Both the position numbers and the translations under genes were made by a program. From assembly GCA_017615655.1 (NCBI GenBank), contig JAFZZS010000007.1, forward strand, positions 1-59,462: a stretch of DNA of 59,462 nt. The letters are read 5' to 3'. Below, one piece after another: positions 1 through 10,267 of this stretch. Every line of letters starts with the position of its first letter. The stretch's first letter is position 1. This DNA comes from Alphaproteobacteria bacterium. Lineage in GTDB: Bacteria > Pseudomonadota > Alphaproteobacteria > Rs-D84. The notes under the pieces were generated by a model. The model did not search any database and was not told where the DNA came from. It was given only the letters and a program-made list of their open reading frames with translations.

Positions 1-1443
1 CGTAATGATAATGCGCGTCGGGAATGTGAGGACCAACCAGGTAAAAAATGGGTAAATGGTCGTTGTGTTGAAGCAGATAAATATAATTGCGAACAAGATA
101 AAACGAAAGTGTGGGTAAATAATCAGTGCATTGATAAAGCAATCGCACAAAACACGACAACAACGCCCGCACAAACAAATAATGATGCCGCCATTATCAG
201 ATGTATAGAAGAAATAGAACATATATCGGCATTTGGGTTTGATGGAAGTAATATAGTGTTATATACCAAAGATGGTTATATGATACCGGGTGATAAGGCA
301 TTACAATTTTCAAGAAATTGGGATTATACCAAATTTACGCCTGATATTGATGCAATGCAAGCAACCAGATCATATAACAGTGGAAACGGTGTTCAAGAAC
401 ACGAAAGAGATGCATGTGAAACGCTAGATAGATTAAAAAATTATTTAGCAACCGTAGATAAATCAACCCTAAAACATTCGGCAGATTTGGGTGCCCAAGA
501 ATACTTAAATCGCGGTAAAGGAAATAATACCGTAACAGATGGCGCTACTGCGGGTGAAAACAATAAACCCGTGTTATACAACAATATGGATGATTTATCC
601 AAAGCGTTGGATGAAGAATGCAGAAATAGCGGTGGCACAGGGCGTAATGCTGATGGCGATTGTCAATGTCCAGATGCTATGACCCAAACAGAAAATAAGA
701 GACAGTGCGCATGTCCAGACCCAACCGCGACATATGATAAACAACATGGTAAATGTATGCCGGGTACGATAAGTATTACACCAATTAGTGCACAGCCACT
801 TAGCATTTCCGATAATGACGGTTTGCGTCCATCTTCATTGGGGCAGGGAACTGTAACCACCCAACAGAATCAAAATACAACCGATTGGTCAATATTAGAA
901 AATCCAACACAAGATTATGGAATAACCAAAGAGAAGTTCTGTGAAGATTTAAATGGTAATTCTTATATTGGAATGTCTATCGCTTTGACAAACTATCGTA
1001 ATAATCCAGATATGTTAGATGCAACCATAAAAAATGGTGCGGGACATGGGTATCAATGTAAACAGCTTGGGGGCAAGTGGACCGTTACACGAGAAATTTA
1101 TGGCAGATATTGGAAATGCGAAATAGACAAGTCAAAATGTGCCCAAGGTACCAAGCCACAACAAGTAGATAATACAGAAAATCGTGATGGCTATGCCAAC
1201 ACGGCGCTTGCGGAGTCTATTTTGGAACAGAAATGCCGTAGTGTTGAAAAGAATCCTATGCCTCTCATCTTTGAGTATTATTGTGTAGGTACAACCCAAA
1301 GAAAGTGCGAAGAGCTAAAAACTGCTTTTGAGGGCGCTGGTCTTCCTGCACCAGATGTTGAGTTTAAAGCAAAAATAGAAGAACAGTTGTGGCCGAGTGG
1401 AACAAGAACTATTAAAGATGTATGTGTAGTTTACCTTATTTAA
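1..1443 (+). CDS. Cys-rich secreted/surface protein, 5'-truncated
   Basis: The reading frame is open from base 1 to the TAA at 1441-1443, so this is the last 480 codons of a larger protein. The GTG at 109 is an internal codon, not a convincing start. The visible part is rich in Cys, Asn, Gly and Thr. It carries short repeated modules in which a charged stretch ends in a motif like WVNGRCVE or WVNNQCID (residues about 20-45), and a double C-x-C block (CQCP and CACP) about two-fifths of the way in. The same style of Cys-punctuated module occurs in the proteins at 7426, 10268 and 50183, so they probably belong to one surface-protein superfamily. No catalytic motif is visible. The N-terminus, where a signal peptide would lie, is outside the window. 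Function unknown. Confidence 0.75.
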   Translation, partial: RNDNARRECEDQPGKKWVNGRCVEADKYNCEQDKTKVWVNNQCIDKAIAQNTTTTPAQTNNDAAIIRCIEEIEHISAFGFDGSNIVLYTKDGYMIPGDKALQFSRNWDYTKFTPDIDAMQATRSYNSGNGVQEHERDACETLDRLKNYLATVDKSTLKHSADLGAQEYLNRGKGNNTVTDGATAGENNKPVLYNNMDDLSKALDEECRNSGGTGRNADGDCQCPDAMTQTENKRQCACPDPTATYDKQHGKCMPGTISITPISAQPLSISDNDGLRPSSLGQGTVTTQQNQNTTDWSILENPTQDYGITKEKFCEDLNGNSYIGMSIALTNYRNNPDMLDATIKNGAGHGYQCKQLGGKWTVTREIYGRYWKCEIDKSKCAQGTKPQQVDNTENRDGYANTALAESILEQKCRSVEKNPMPLIFEYYCVGTTQRKCEELKTAFEGAGLPAPDVEFKAKIEEQLWPSGTRTIKDVCVVYLI

Positions 1444-1450
1444 AATACAC

Positions 1451-1470
1451 ATCGGCGGTTGCCCGCCGAT
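1451..1470. terminator. Convergent hairpin, possible terminator
   Basis: A perfect 8-bp stem (ATCGGCGG / CCGCCGAT, loop TTGC) lies between two convergent genes. It lacks a clear T-run on either side, so intrinsic termination is uncertain. Confidence 0.4.
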
Positions 1471-1519
1471 ATGCTCTCCTTCCTTCCGGAACCCGGAAAC
1501 TGTGTTTGTTGTGTGTAAA

Positions 1520-1855
1520 TTACGCTGCCATTGCAACATTATTTGTTGTCTTTTCGCTTTCCGCATCCAAAATACGTTTCGCTTCGGCAAAGACCATTTC
1601 TTTTACGCGCAACGCCAATTCTTTTGTTTCAAGACTTTCCGCTGCTACATCAAAATTATCGGTGCGTATCTGTAATGATACATAGGCACCAATTAAAGAT
1701 GTGCGCGGTAAATCTTCGATAGAACGTGGTGAATTGTTATGCCCAATCTGCAATTCATCACTAAGTGATATTATCTGACGATCCGCGTTAACCCATACAG
1801 TCGTGCTTAAAACCTTGTGCAACGCGATCATGATTTCTTTGATGTTTTTTGGCAT
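1520..1855 (-). CDS. Hypothetical protein, 111 aa
   Basis: Unrecognised soluble protein. The start is well supported: an AAAGGAGGG Shine-Dalgarno lies about 6 bases before the ATG. It begins MPKNIKEIMIALHKVL and its C-terminal half is a long, mostly helical, charged stretch (ETKELALRVKEMVFAEAKRI). No signal peptide or membrane segment is seen. It is a single gene, convergent with the Cys-rich surface gene and followed upstream by 260 bp of AT-rich DNA. Size and helical content would suit a small DNA-associated or adaptor protein, but there is no motif to prove it. Confidence 0.7.
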   Translation of the reverse strand: MPKNIKEIMIALHKVLSTTVWVNADRQIISLSDELQIGHNNSPRSIEDLPRTSLIGAYVSLQIRTDNFDVAAESLETKELALRVKEMVFAEAKRILDAESEKTTNNVAMAA

Positions 1856-1964
1856 GTGTGTCCCTCCTTTGTGGGCGTTGTTGGCAAAAATTCAAGGCAG
1901 TTTTGTATTTACACGGTGTATTTACAAAAAACTGAATTAAATTTTTAGTTTGTTCCTTGTTTTT

Positions 1965-2002
1965 CCCAGAAAACCGCGTTTTCTTTAGATTTCTGGGGTT
2001 TT
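1965..2002 (+). other. Inverted repeat in AT-rich spacer
   Basis: CCCAGAAA and TTTCTGGG face each other across a 17-base loop and are followed by a short T-run. This could be a weak plus-strand terminator. The rest of the 1856-2115 spacer is AT-rich with nothing else recognisable. Confidence 0.25.
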
Positions 2003-2115
2003 TAAGTTTTGGTCCCTTGTCTATACACCGATGATAGAATAAAAACGAATCGTGGGTCAAGAGAAAAAATAAAAAAAATTAAAAAAAATTTAAGTTTATC
2101 GTCAACGTATTGCAA

Positions 2116-3699
2116 TTAGACGAATTTTTCGGGAATGATTTTTGTTAAAATTTTAAATATGCGTCTAAAAATTGTCGTATCTGGGTTATGATAGTATACA
2201 CGTGGTTTTGTGTCACCAGGTCGAAAACCTGTCCACATGGTAGTATTATTTTTATTTGTTACATGCCATGATATTCTGGTGTCGTCAATTATCATATTAC
2301 GCAGTTTTCTTGCAAATTCGGCACTTTCAAATACGACCACATTTTCAGTATTGTAATATGTGCTGCGTGGATCGAGATTAAAACTGCCAATCCAGGATAT
2401 TTTGTTATCAAATACGATAGTTTTGCTGTGCATAACAGAGAAATGCGCCTGTTTTCTTTCGCGGTTGCGAATTTTTCCACGTCTATTTTCTGCGGCAAGC
2501 ATAAATTCGTAAACATCTACCCCCGATTTAATTAATTTAGTTCTGTATTTTTCCCATTTGCCATAAACCGTAGGGGCATTCGTTGACGCCAATGAATTAG
2601 TAACTATTGTTACATGTACGCCGGACTTTTCCTCGTTACATACCATTTTCATTCCGCCGGTTCCAGGAACAAAATATGCCGCAGAAACATAGGCGGTTTT
2701 CTTAGTTTCTTGCCACAGGCGATTAAGGGTGATTATAATTTCACCACGATATTTTTCTTTACGTTGGCGTGGCATATCTACTTTCTCGGGCGGATCAGCG
2801 ATAAACCGTCCATGACCCCACGAGAAGCCAAAATTTTTACGTCTATATTCACGTATCGCCAACGAGATGATAGTATTAAACTTTCTTGTGTTAATCGCGC
2901 TGGCCTGGGCAAGTTTCTGAAACTGTCTGTCTAATTTTTTCAGCGCATGTTTTGAACATGCCTTTGGAATAACTGATGCCGGTACCGCCAGATGATGATT
3001 CCAATATGCATTAAAACTTTTTGTGGCATCACGTGCAATTGCGCCCATGCATAAAATGTCCGTATCAGAAAAATTTGATGCGGTTTCGGGCATAAAATAA
3101 TTACTGCCTACATTTCGTCCGCCTGTAATCAGTGCGACATTATCAACAATGAAAAGTTTATTATGCATACGTGAATTCAAGCGATTAAAATCCATCAGCA
3201 TTTGAGGATAGTAAAAAAATCGAGATCGGCGTTTTACAGCATTAAAAATTTTTACTTCGACATTTGGATGTTGATTCAACAAGATAATATCGGCAATATC
3301 AGAATTAGTACCATAATCGTCAATCAATATTCTGACCTTGACCCCACGATCTGCGGCATTTTTTAATTCCCCAATCAAAACATGCGATGAAAAATCATTA
3401 CTGTAAATATATGTTTGCAGGTCAATAGTCTTGGTCGCCATACGTGCAAAGGCCGCCCGGACAACAAACGCCGACAAACCATCATCAATAAGGGTTGCGC
3501 CACTGGGGTCTTTGCCCCTTGTAAGTTCTTGAATATACTCACTGGCCACCGGAGTTTCTAATGGGTTATAATCAAAATCTTTGTTGGTAATTTTTGGTTT
3601 GTACCCGGACATGCGTTTGTCATGCATGCTGGTTGGAATTGTCGGACATCCGACAAACGGTATCGCGAATAACAGCCAAGAAAATTTCTCTAGAATCAT
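2116..3699 (-). CDS. Phospholipase D family protein (cardiolipin synthase C-like)
   Basis: Two HKD-type motifs mark a PLD-superfamily phosphatidyltransferase or phospholipase: MHNKLFIVDN followed by a GGRN element, and MHSKTIVFDN followed by GSFNLDPRS. Two HxKx4D motifs about 215 residues apart and a length of about 527 aa fit the ClsC/YmdC-like group, which makes cardiolipin from phosphatidylglycerol and another phospholipid. The start at 3699 is chosen because the protein then opens with a hydrophobic leader (MILEKFSWLLFAIPFVGC), a possible lipoprotein signal; the residue at -3 is Phe, so lipidation is unsure. An upstream in-frame ATG at 3768 would add 23 residues. Neither start has a good ribosome-binding site. 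Transcribed alone, divergently from the surface cluster. Confidence 0.85.
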   Translation of the reverse strand: MILEKFSWLLFAIPFVGCPTIPTSMHDKRMSGYKPKITNKDFDYNPLETPVASEYIQELTRGKDPSGATLIDDGLSAFVVRAAFARMATKTIDLQTYIYSNDFSSHVLIGELKNAADRGVKVRILIDDYGTNSDIADIILLNQHPNVEVKIFNAVKRRSRFFYYPQMLMDFNRLNSRMHNKLFIVDNVALITGGRNVGSNYFMPETASNFSDTDILCMGAIARDATKSFNAYWNHHLAVPASVIPKACSKHALKKLDRQFQKLAQASAINTRKFNTIISLAIREYRRKNFGFSWGHGRFIADPPEKVDMPRQRKEKYRGEIIITLNRLWQETKKTAYVSAAYFVPGTGGMKMVCNEEKSGVHVTIVTNSLASTNAPTVYGKWEKYRTKLIKSGVDVYEFMLAAENRRGKIRNRERKQAHFSVMHSKTIVFDNKISWIGSFNLDPRSTYYNTENVVVFESAEFARKLRNMIIDDTRISWHVTNKNNTTMWTGFRPGDTKPRVYYHNPDTTIFRRIFKILTKIIPEKFV

Positions 3700-3906
3700 T
3701 TTTTTTATGCTTTGACGTAATGTTATAAAATAACCGCTTTTTTTGCAAGTTAAAAGAAAATCGTTCATTACGGATTAAAAATTTTTTGCTTGCGTTGCAA
3801 GTTCATAAAATATTAAAATTCGTTTCGAAAGGGATGGGTTTTATTTGTCATGAAATAGCATTGCTTACTTTTGTGCCATTGCGGAAGTTCAGTGGCATAA
3901 ATGTGC

Positions 3907-3935
3907 TTGTATAGAAATGTCTTTTATGATAAAAT
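3907..3935 (+). promoter_or_regulatory. Promoter of the secreted-protein cluster
   Basis: TTGTAT, a 17-base spacer, then TAAAAT. The predicted transcript starts about 20 bases before the AGAAGGAAAG ribosome-binding site of the 3963 gene. Confidence 0.5.
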
Positions 3936-3962
3936 GAAGAGAATAGAAGGAAAGAATTTACA

Positions 3963-6900
3963 ATGAAAAGATTTGCAGTTTTTCTTGGTGGGTTGCTTGT
4001 AATGCCGGCATTTGCCGAGGTTGCGCCCGTATTCTATAATGAACCGGAAGAAATCGTTGAGTATTCGGATTCCGAATATATCGAGGATGAATACTCTGAC
4101 GAAATTCCTTCCGAGGAAGAAGAGGAAGTAAAGGCGCCCGTAACGGTTATACATAAACAGGCAGTGTCCCGCAACAGTGCAAATCGTTCAACTGCGTCAC
4201 GAACAGTTCCGGCATCAACATCAAATGGCCGTGTTTCCGGGCGTGGCAATGCGGCGGGTAATTCATCGCGTGCGGTTGCATCTCGTACAACCAGTACTTC
4301 ACCACGTTCTAGCGCAACAAGAAGTGTCGCATCTCGTACTGCAACAACTGGGGCAACACGCACCGCGGTTGCGCGTGCAAATGCAGGGACCGCCCGGGCG
4401 GTTGCAACGGGACGGACTGGTGTTGCAACGACAGCGGGAAATACTGCAACACGCGGTGCGACGACCGCAAGTAACGGTGCACGTGTTTCACGTGCAGCAC
4501 GTACACAGAATACGGTAACCGCAATAACAGATAATGGTGTCACAGGTGGTGGAACCACACTGTATAATGCGTTTGATAATTCACGTGTCAGCGTTAGACA
4601 AACAGGGGCCAGCGTAAGACGTTCACCGGTTATACGTGTTGCATCGTCCAGCGGTATATCTACGGATAGCAACAAGGTTGCGGCGGATGCATCTGAAATG
4701 GATGAATTGGCAGAAATGACAGATTACTGTAAGGCACAATATGCGGCATGTATGGATAATTATTGCAATGTCTTGGATGAAAATCAGGGTCGTTGCAGTT
4801 GCAGTGCCAACCTAAAAAATTATGCCAAGGCCGAGGCCGCATTAAAACAGGCGACCGAAGACCTGCAAGACGTTGCACAAAAAATACAATACATTGGATT
4901 GACCGCGCGCGAGGTTGAAACATTATTTAGTCAGACCGAGGCGGAATTAACAATGCAGTCCAAGGCCGATACAAGCCAAATCAAAACCAGCCTTGATAAA
5001 ATTAAAAATATGATAATAGAGGTCAAATCTGGTAACGCAACCAGCAGTTCCAGTGGATTAAGTTTCGATATCAGCGGGTTGCTTGATTTCAGTATCGACA
5101 GCACCGGGTTTGATTTATCGTCGTTCTTGGGTGGTTTGTCTGGTAATTCAAATGTAAGCAACCAGCGTGGCGAGGAATTGTATAAAACAGCAACCAACCG
5201 TTGTAAAACGAACGTATTAAAGGCATGCACCGCACAGGGTGTAGATGCATCGTTGATAACAAACGCATACGATTTGGAAATAGACAAAGAATGTATTGCG
5301 TATGAAAAGGCGCTGAATGATTCCAACGATCAAATGACGGCGACGGTTCGTAACGCCCAGGGTGTGTTACAAAAGGCACGTTTAATGGTTGCGCAGGCCA
5401 AGAATGAATATGATATGCGTGGATGTATAAATGCATTGGATTCATGTATGCAGGACGAATTTGTATGTGGATCTGATTATGAAAACTGCCTTGACCCAAC
5501 AGGACGTTACATTGTTAATGGTGACATAGTCGTTGGTTCACAACCTGGTCATGCCATAGATCCATCATTATCATCAACCGTAAGCAGCGTTATGACAAGT
5601 GACGTTTGTGATGTGAACCTTTACAGAACTTGGGATTACGCGACAGGTTCATGTAATAGTTATACCAGCACATATACATCACCGATGGATCAAAACAATG
5701 CATGGGGTGCCGGAACGAATGATACATTGGCGAATTATATTGAACAGACAGTAACCGCAACGGCGGCACGTAATGCCAGTGTGAATATGTCAGAATATTT
5801 GCAGAACAAGATAGGTTACATAGACGGGGATCGTAATTATGGTATGTGCGTATCGGTATTGAACAAGTGCCAAGATTACACATATACAGGCAAGGGAACA
5901 AACCTGAAATATAATCCGACAAACGATGTTATTAAGCAATACCTTGGTCGTGTGTTGGTTCAGATAAAGGCGAAACAGGACGAGGTCTTGTCTGAATATG
6001 CCGAAAGTTGTATAACCGATGTAACATCATGTTTGGCACAAAATGGATATCCAACCGAAGAACCAAGCGAATGGGGAACCAGCAGTAACGCGAATGCACA
6101 AATGCAAGCGAACATAGCGATAAACGCCTGCCGTTCAACAATAGTTACATGTATGTCAGTGAATGGGTATTCAATTGATACACCAACACCGGGCGAAATG
6201 AATTGCTGGGTCATGGGGTTGCAATTTAACACTGTAACTGGTGATTGCCAAACTAATGTAGGTGGTGGTGTAAGTGGTGGTAATGGTAACAGCGGGGGTA
6301 ACGGTAATGGTAATAGTGGCGGTACCGCGTATACTGTGGCATTTAGCTGTGGACAAGGTTCAGGAAACATAAATTCGCAAACGACTACTAGCAGTATCAC
6401 ATTACCAAAATTTGGGTGCACTACGCCGGCTTATTGTGCATTTGACGGATGGACATGTGGTAACAGTTCAACTGTTTTAGGATATCTTACATCATATACC
6501 CCAACGGGGAATGTAGTCTGTACCGCACACTATAATTGCACTAGCACCCCAAGTACACCAACCACTTATACGGTAACATTTAATGATAATGGCAGTACCG
6601 CATGCTCGCAATCTTATACATCGGGTTCGGAAACGACACTAACTTGTTCAAACCACGGCAGTAATTTTAGTGGATGGTGCACAAGTCAGAATTGTGGCGG
6701 ATCGTGTAGTTCAGGCAACAGTGTTAGCATAAGCGCAAACAAGGCGAGCAATTTGACTTATTATGCGTGCTATAGCAGCACACCACCATCGTCATCTACC
6801 CCATCATGGGTTACGGTGACTTTGGCTGATGGCGCTATTTCTTCACCAAGTTCTCCAAGTTATATATACTATGATAAAAATGGTGTTTGCAACGGTTGGT

Positions 6901-7379
6901 ACAAAGATACTCCGGCAAGTGGCTGTGGTACCGCAATAACATCGATAACAAAACCAGTTAAACCAAATAATACATATGGTGGACATTACTATAATAATAC
7001 ACAATACATAACCGCTGGCGGTGTGATAAATACTATCAGCAATAAACCAACAAGTGCGTTCACTATAACGGCAAAGTGGACAGAAAACACATCATCATCA
7101 TATACGGTTAGTTATAATTGTAATGGTGGAACCGCGGTAACAGGCTCATCACCGGTTACAACTACAACGGCCAGTTTCACATTGCCTACAAATATAGGCG
7201 CATATTGCAGTGCACCATCCGGTCAAAAGTTTGATGGTTGGCAATGTGGGGGCAGCAGTTCAACGTCTGCAGCGGGTGATACAATTACATTATCGTCGGC
7301 ATCGACAACATGTAAGGCAATATGGGTTGCAGATTCTGATGACAATTTGCGACTTGTTCCGTTTGTTGCCGCTCCATAA
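3963..7379 (+). CDS. Large secreted Cys-rich protein with CX6C motifs and InlB-type repeats
   Basis: 1138 aa, strong ribosome-binding site (AGAAGGAAAG). Layout: signal peptide 1-18 (cleavage after MPAFA); acidic Glu/Asp stretch 20-55; Ser/Thr/Arg/Ala low-complexity region about 65-200; a Cys-containing central region about 240-760; a Gly/Asn linker (GGNGNSGG); and C-terminal repeats that end in patterns such as ITAKWT, typical of Listeria-Bacteroides (InlB B / Flg_new) repeats. The central region repeats a CX6C motif: CKAQYAAC, CINALDSC, CVSVLNKC, CITDVTSC, CRSTIVTC. Near residue 967 it carries the small domain shared with the next two proteins. The low-complexity part also leaves a long open frame on the other strand, which I regard as a shadow. 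Probable role: surface adhesin or cell-envelope scaffold; this is inferred from architecture only. Confidence 0.85.
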   Translation: MKRFAVFLGGLLVMPAFAEVAPVFYNEPEEIVEYSDSEYIEDEYSDEIPSEEEEEVKAPVTVIHKQAVSRNSANRSTASRTVPASTSNGRVSGRGNAAGNSSRAVASRTTSTSPRSSATRSVASRTATTGATRTAVARANAGTARAVATGRTGVATTAGNTATRGATTASNGARVSRAARTQNTVTAITDNGVTGGGTTLYNAFDNSRVSVRQTGASVRRSPVIRVASSSGISTDSNKVAADASEMDELAEMTDYCKAQYAACMDNYCNVLDENQGRCSCSANLKNYAKAEAALKQATEDLQDVAQKIQYIGLTAREVETLFSQTEAELTMQSKADTSQIKTSLDKIKNMIIEVKSGNATSSSSGLSFDISGLLDFSIDSTGFDLSSFLGGLSGNSNVSNQRGEELYKTATNRCKTNVLKACTAQGVDASLITNAYDLEIDKECIAYEKALNDSNDQMTATVRNAQGVLQKARLMVAQAKNEYDMRGCINALDSCMQDEFVCGSDYENCLDPTGRYIVNGDIVVGSQPGHAIDPSLSSTVSSVMTSDVCDVNLYRTWDYATGSCNSYTSTYTSPMDQNNAWGAGTNDTLANYIEQTVTATAARNASVNMSEYLQNKIGYIDGDRNYGMCVSVLNKCQDYTYTGKGTNLKYNPTNDVIKQYLGRVLVQIKAKQDEVLSEYAESCITDVTSCLAQNGYPTEEPSEWGTSSNANAQMQANIAINACRSTIVTCMSVNGYSIDTPTPGEMNCWVMGLQFNTVTGDCQTNVGGGVSGGNGNSGGNGNGNSGGTAYTVAFSCGQGSGNINSQTTTSSITLPKFGCTTPAYCAFDGWTCGNSSTVLGYLTSYTPTGNVVCTAHYNCTSTPSTPTTYTVTFNDNGSTACSQSYTSGSETTLTCSNHGSNFSGWCTSQNCGGSCSSGNSVSISANKASNLTYYACYSSTPPSSSTPSWVTVTLADGAISSPSSPSYIYYDKNGVCNGWYKDTPASGCGTAITSITKPVKPNNTYGGHYYNNTQYITAGGVINTISNKPTSAFTITAKWTENTSSSYTVSYNCNGGTAVTGSSPVTTTTASFTLPTNIGAYCSAPSGQKFDGWQCGGSSSTSAAGDTITLSSASTTCKAIWVADSDDNLRLVPFVAAP

Positions 7380-7425
7380 TAAATTAAATAGGTCAGTATA
7401 GTTTGTCATTGTAATGGGGTGCCAA

Positions 7426-10254
7426 ATGAAAAGGTGTATTGCATATATTTTGGGTATTGTTCCAGTGACATTTGTATCAAATGTGTCATTTGGTGACGTC
7501 TATTACTATGAAAAGTATGGTGCATGCGAAGGGTTATACCTGAATATTCCAACCAGTGGCTGTGGTACCACGTCTGACAAAGCCAGTAAAATTTCTGCAT
7601 CATCACAAGACAACAAAGATTTTGATGGTTTTTACCTTAATGGTGAAAAAATAGTCGATGTTGATGGGACGATTTATGGCGATATAAGTAAGTTAGAGCA
7701 AGCCGGGTTGTTGGGCGAAGATGGTGCAACGCTTTCTGCAACATATTATGATTCCGGCACGGTTTATTTGCAATATGACAGTAATACCGGTGACATTGTC
7801 GAGGCTAATGCCCCAACAAAGGGACGTTCAACATGCGATGCAGTAAAGATTGTTGTATATCCGCATAAAACCGATCAGGCAAATACATATGGTACATGCA
7901 ATGCCAGTAAAGATGGCGCCGCCGTGGTCACATTATACTATAAGAAAGGCGAGGGGTATTTCACAGATGCCGCACGCACACAGCGTGTTAATGATGCAAA
8001 TTATTCGGGCGGAACAAATATTACAATGCCAACAAACAGCGGATATCGCCTGCGTGGATTTTTCACATCAAAATGGCCGGGTATGGTTACCACGGAAAGT
8101 ACAACTACTGGTGCGGCATACGTTCCGTTGAATACCACTAATAATGGACTTTACTTGCGTGCACCAAATTGGGTTGTTTCAACAAATACATCATGCGGCA
8201 AAGAGGATTATTATCCAATGCCACTGTGTGCCGGTTGGGCCAAAGAATGCGCAGATTCCAGTATATGCAGTTTGGATGTGAAAAATGTTACTGCCAGTGT
8301 AATGGATCGTGGCGATGTAACATATACAATCGGTCAGTGCAAAACGGGGACTTTATCCGGATCAGGCGCGAATGCGACATGTACAGGCACAACACCACCG
8401 TCAACAGAATTAACAAGGATAAATCTGCGAATTTACAATAGTTCCGGCAATGCAACAACGGTTGGATGCACAATCGGCAGTACAAATGAAGTAACAATAC
8501 CTAGCAGTATTATAGGTGAAACAATTGTCGCATTCAGATACAAGGGTGTTTCCGGGGATAGTACGGTGTTCTATGCTGGATCCAAGGTTCCTTGCCAGGT
8601 TGGCACCAATGGTTTTTCACACGGAACAACAAGTGGAACACTATATACGGTTGAATTAGAACCATTACCAAAAGACACTGATGATGGAAACAAGGTTGAT
8701 GTCGTTTTAAATACTGGGGCAGGAACCATTGGCGGTTCAACATCGGTTGAGGTCGATAAAGGGGGAAGCCTTGGAGATTACAGCACAGGGACCCGTGTCG
8801 ATGGGGCAGAATTTGTTGGTTGGTATGAACAGGGTAAAAGCGCATCAACGGCAAGTCGTACACCAGTTGTAAGTTCTGAAAGCGCTGGCACCGTCGTTTA
8901 CAATGCGGCATATCATTGCCCAGATGGTACAGAGGCAAATGATAATGGCGTTTGTGTAGAACAAAATGGTGAATATTTAAATCCACGTGGTGAAACCGTT
9001 CCGCCATCTCAATTAACATGCTGGCGTTTGATAAATGGTGAATATAAAAATTATTGCTATTGGAAAGTTAATATGAATTTGCACGATAAACCAAGTGGCA
9101 ATTCTACAGTCGCTGTTCGTGATGGAAATGATGGGTTGAAATTGGCATGTTATGGTGGCAAAGGGTGCAAGGTCGTAAGTGGTAATTGCTGTGTCCAAGA
9201 TTCAACGACATGCAATGTTTCTACGGGCAATTGGTGTCGAAATATTCGTACACCGCATGCAAATAATGACTATACTTTCCGTGGTTATTTCATGGATCCA
9301 GTTCCACAAAACGTCGTAACTCAAATCAGCACAACCGAAGGCGGTGCCTTTAACAACTTCTTTCCAAAGAATTTGAATAATGTGACAATATCGGTTACCG
9401 GACATGCAATCGTAGTTATGAGTGAAACGGAAGTTCCAATCATATGCGAAGGTACATTGGTGAATGGTCAATGTGATGGTGAGCAAACAACTGCGCCAAT
9501 TACCATAGATGTATATGGCGGTTGGGCGCGTAATTGTGCCCCGGGTGAAAATGCAAACTGTACATTGAAAACGGGTATTTGGTGGGATACATATGACAAC
9601 TTGGGTAAGGGCGACGTCAGATATGATACATCGTGCAATAATGGTTACACGGTATCCGATGGTGGCAGCACATATAACCCAACATGCGAACGTGAAAGCG
9701 GTAATGTAAACATAACTTATGCATTCAAGGATCAGTGGGGCAATAATGTTTCTTGTTCGGGTCCGACACAAACGTGTTCACTGGGTGATAATTTCAGTCT
9801 GACTGGTGTTAATGCGGTTCAGACAGCGTGTGGCAGTAACTATACCCTGAAATATTTAATTACGAACAAAACGAATTGGTATCATCCGAACAAGATGGCA
9901 TCGTGCAGTACCAATGAATTTGGGACGATTAACAATAGTTCTGCAACGATTATGGGAACCGTATGCAATAATTTCTGTACAATTGGTCAGTATTATAGCG
10001 ATCTACATGGAACCTGTGTTGCGATTAATCAAGGAGATACTCAAACTAGTTTGGGTGTATCTATGCCCCGTACTATTGTATCGGGTGGTACGACGTACTA
10101 TGTTGTCAGTGGCAGTTACATGATAGAGAATTTATGGGATGGTTGCCCGACATTACAGTGTGATTCAGGATATGGTATAAATACAACACTTGGCAGCCCA
10201 ACATGTATATTAAAAGGGAGCGTAGGTGACGGCTCGTCAAGTGTAAAACCATAA
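7426..10254 (+). CDS. Secreted Cys-rich repeat protein (second of three)
   Basis: 942 aa from the ATG at 7426, chosen over the one at 7414 because a GGGG sits 7 bases upstream and the signal peptide (MKRCIAYILGIVPVTFVSNVSFG) starts cleanly there. The mature protein opens with an approx. 70-residue domain (YYYEKYGACEGLY ... PTSGCG ... DFDGFYLNGE) that reappears in the proteins at 10268 and 3963. Internal modules repeat: a GGWARNC or AGWAKEC element followed by GDVxY and a Cys-closed loop occurs twice. The rest is Cys/Gly/Thr-rich beta-type sequence of the InlB-repeat kind, with no enzyme motif. It follows the previous gene by 46 bp and precedes the next by 13 bp, so the three are probably one operon. 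Confidence 0.85.
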   Translation: MKRCIAYILGIVPVTFVSNVSFGDVYYYEKYGACEGLYLNIPTSGCGTTSDKASKISASSQDNKDFDGFYLNGEKIVDVDGTIYGDISKLEQAGLLGEDGATLSATYYDSGTVYLQYDSNTGDIVEANAPTKGRSTCDAVKIVVYPHKTDQANTYGTCNASKDGAAVVTLYYKKGEGYFTDAARTQRVNDANYSGGTNITMPTNSGYRLRGFFTSKWPGMVTTESTTTGAAYVPLNTTNNGLYLRAPNWVVSTNTSCGKEDYYPMPLCAGWAKECADSSICSLDVKNVTASVMDRGDVTYTIGQCKTGTLSGSGANATCTGTTPPSTELTRINLRIYNSSGNATTVGCTIGSTNEVTIPSSIIGETIVAFRYKGVSGDSTVFYAGSKVPCQVGTNGFSHGTTSGTLYTVELEPLPKDTDDGNKVDVVLNTGAGTIGGSTSVEVDKGGSLGDYSTGTRVDGAEFVGWYEQGKSASTASRTPVVSSESAGTVVYNAAYHCPDGTEANDNGVCVEQNGEYLNPRGETVPPSQLTCWRLINGEYKNYCYWKVNMNLHDKPSGNSTVAVRDGNDGLKLACYGGKGCKVVSGNCCVQDSTTCNVSTGNWCRNIRTPHANNDYTFRGYFMDPVPQNVVTQISTTEGGAFNNFFPKNLNNVTISVTGHAIVVMSETEVPIICEGTLVNGQCDGEQTTAPITIDVYGGWARNCAPGENANCTLKTGIWWDTYDNLGKGDVRYDTSCNNGYTVSDGGSTYNPTCERESGNVNITYAFKDQWGNNVSCSGPTQTCSLGDNFSLTGVNAVQTACGSNYTLKYLITNKTNWYHPNKMASCSTNEFGTINNSSATIMGTVCNNFCTIGQYYSDLHGTCVAINQGDTQTSLGVSMPRTIVSGGTTYYVVSGSYMIENLWDGCPTLQCDSGYGINTTLGSPTCILKGSVGDGSSSVKP

Positions 10255-10267
10255 TAAAGAAGTAGTT

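Noticed and set aside
4034..4675. Long minus-strand open frame (213 codons) opposite the 1138-aa protein
   Set aside because: It mirrors the Ser/Thr/Arg/Ala low-complexity region of the sense gene, has no ribosome-binding site and reads as Ala/Val/Arg repeats; a shadow.
8534..9771. Several 60-190-codon minus-strand frames opposite the Cys-rich genes
   Set aside because: They follow the codon pattern of the sense genes, have no starts with ribosome-binding sites and no domain-like composition.
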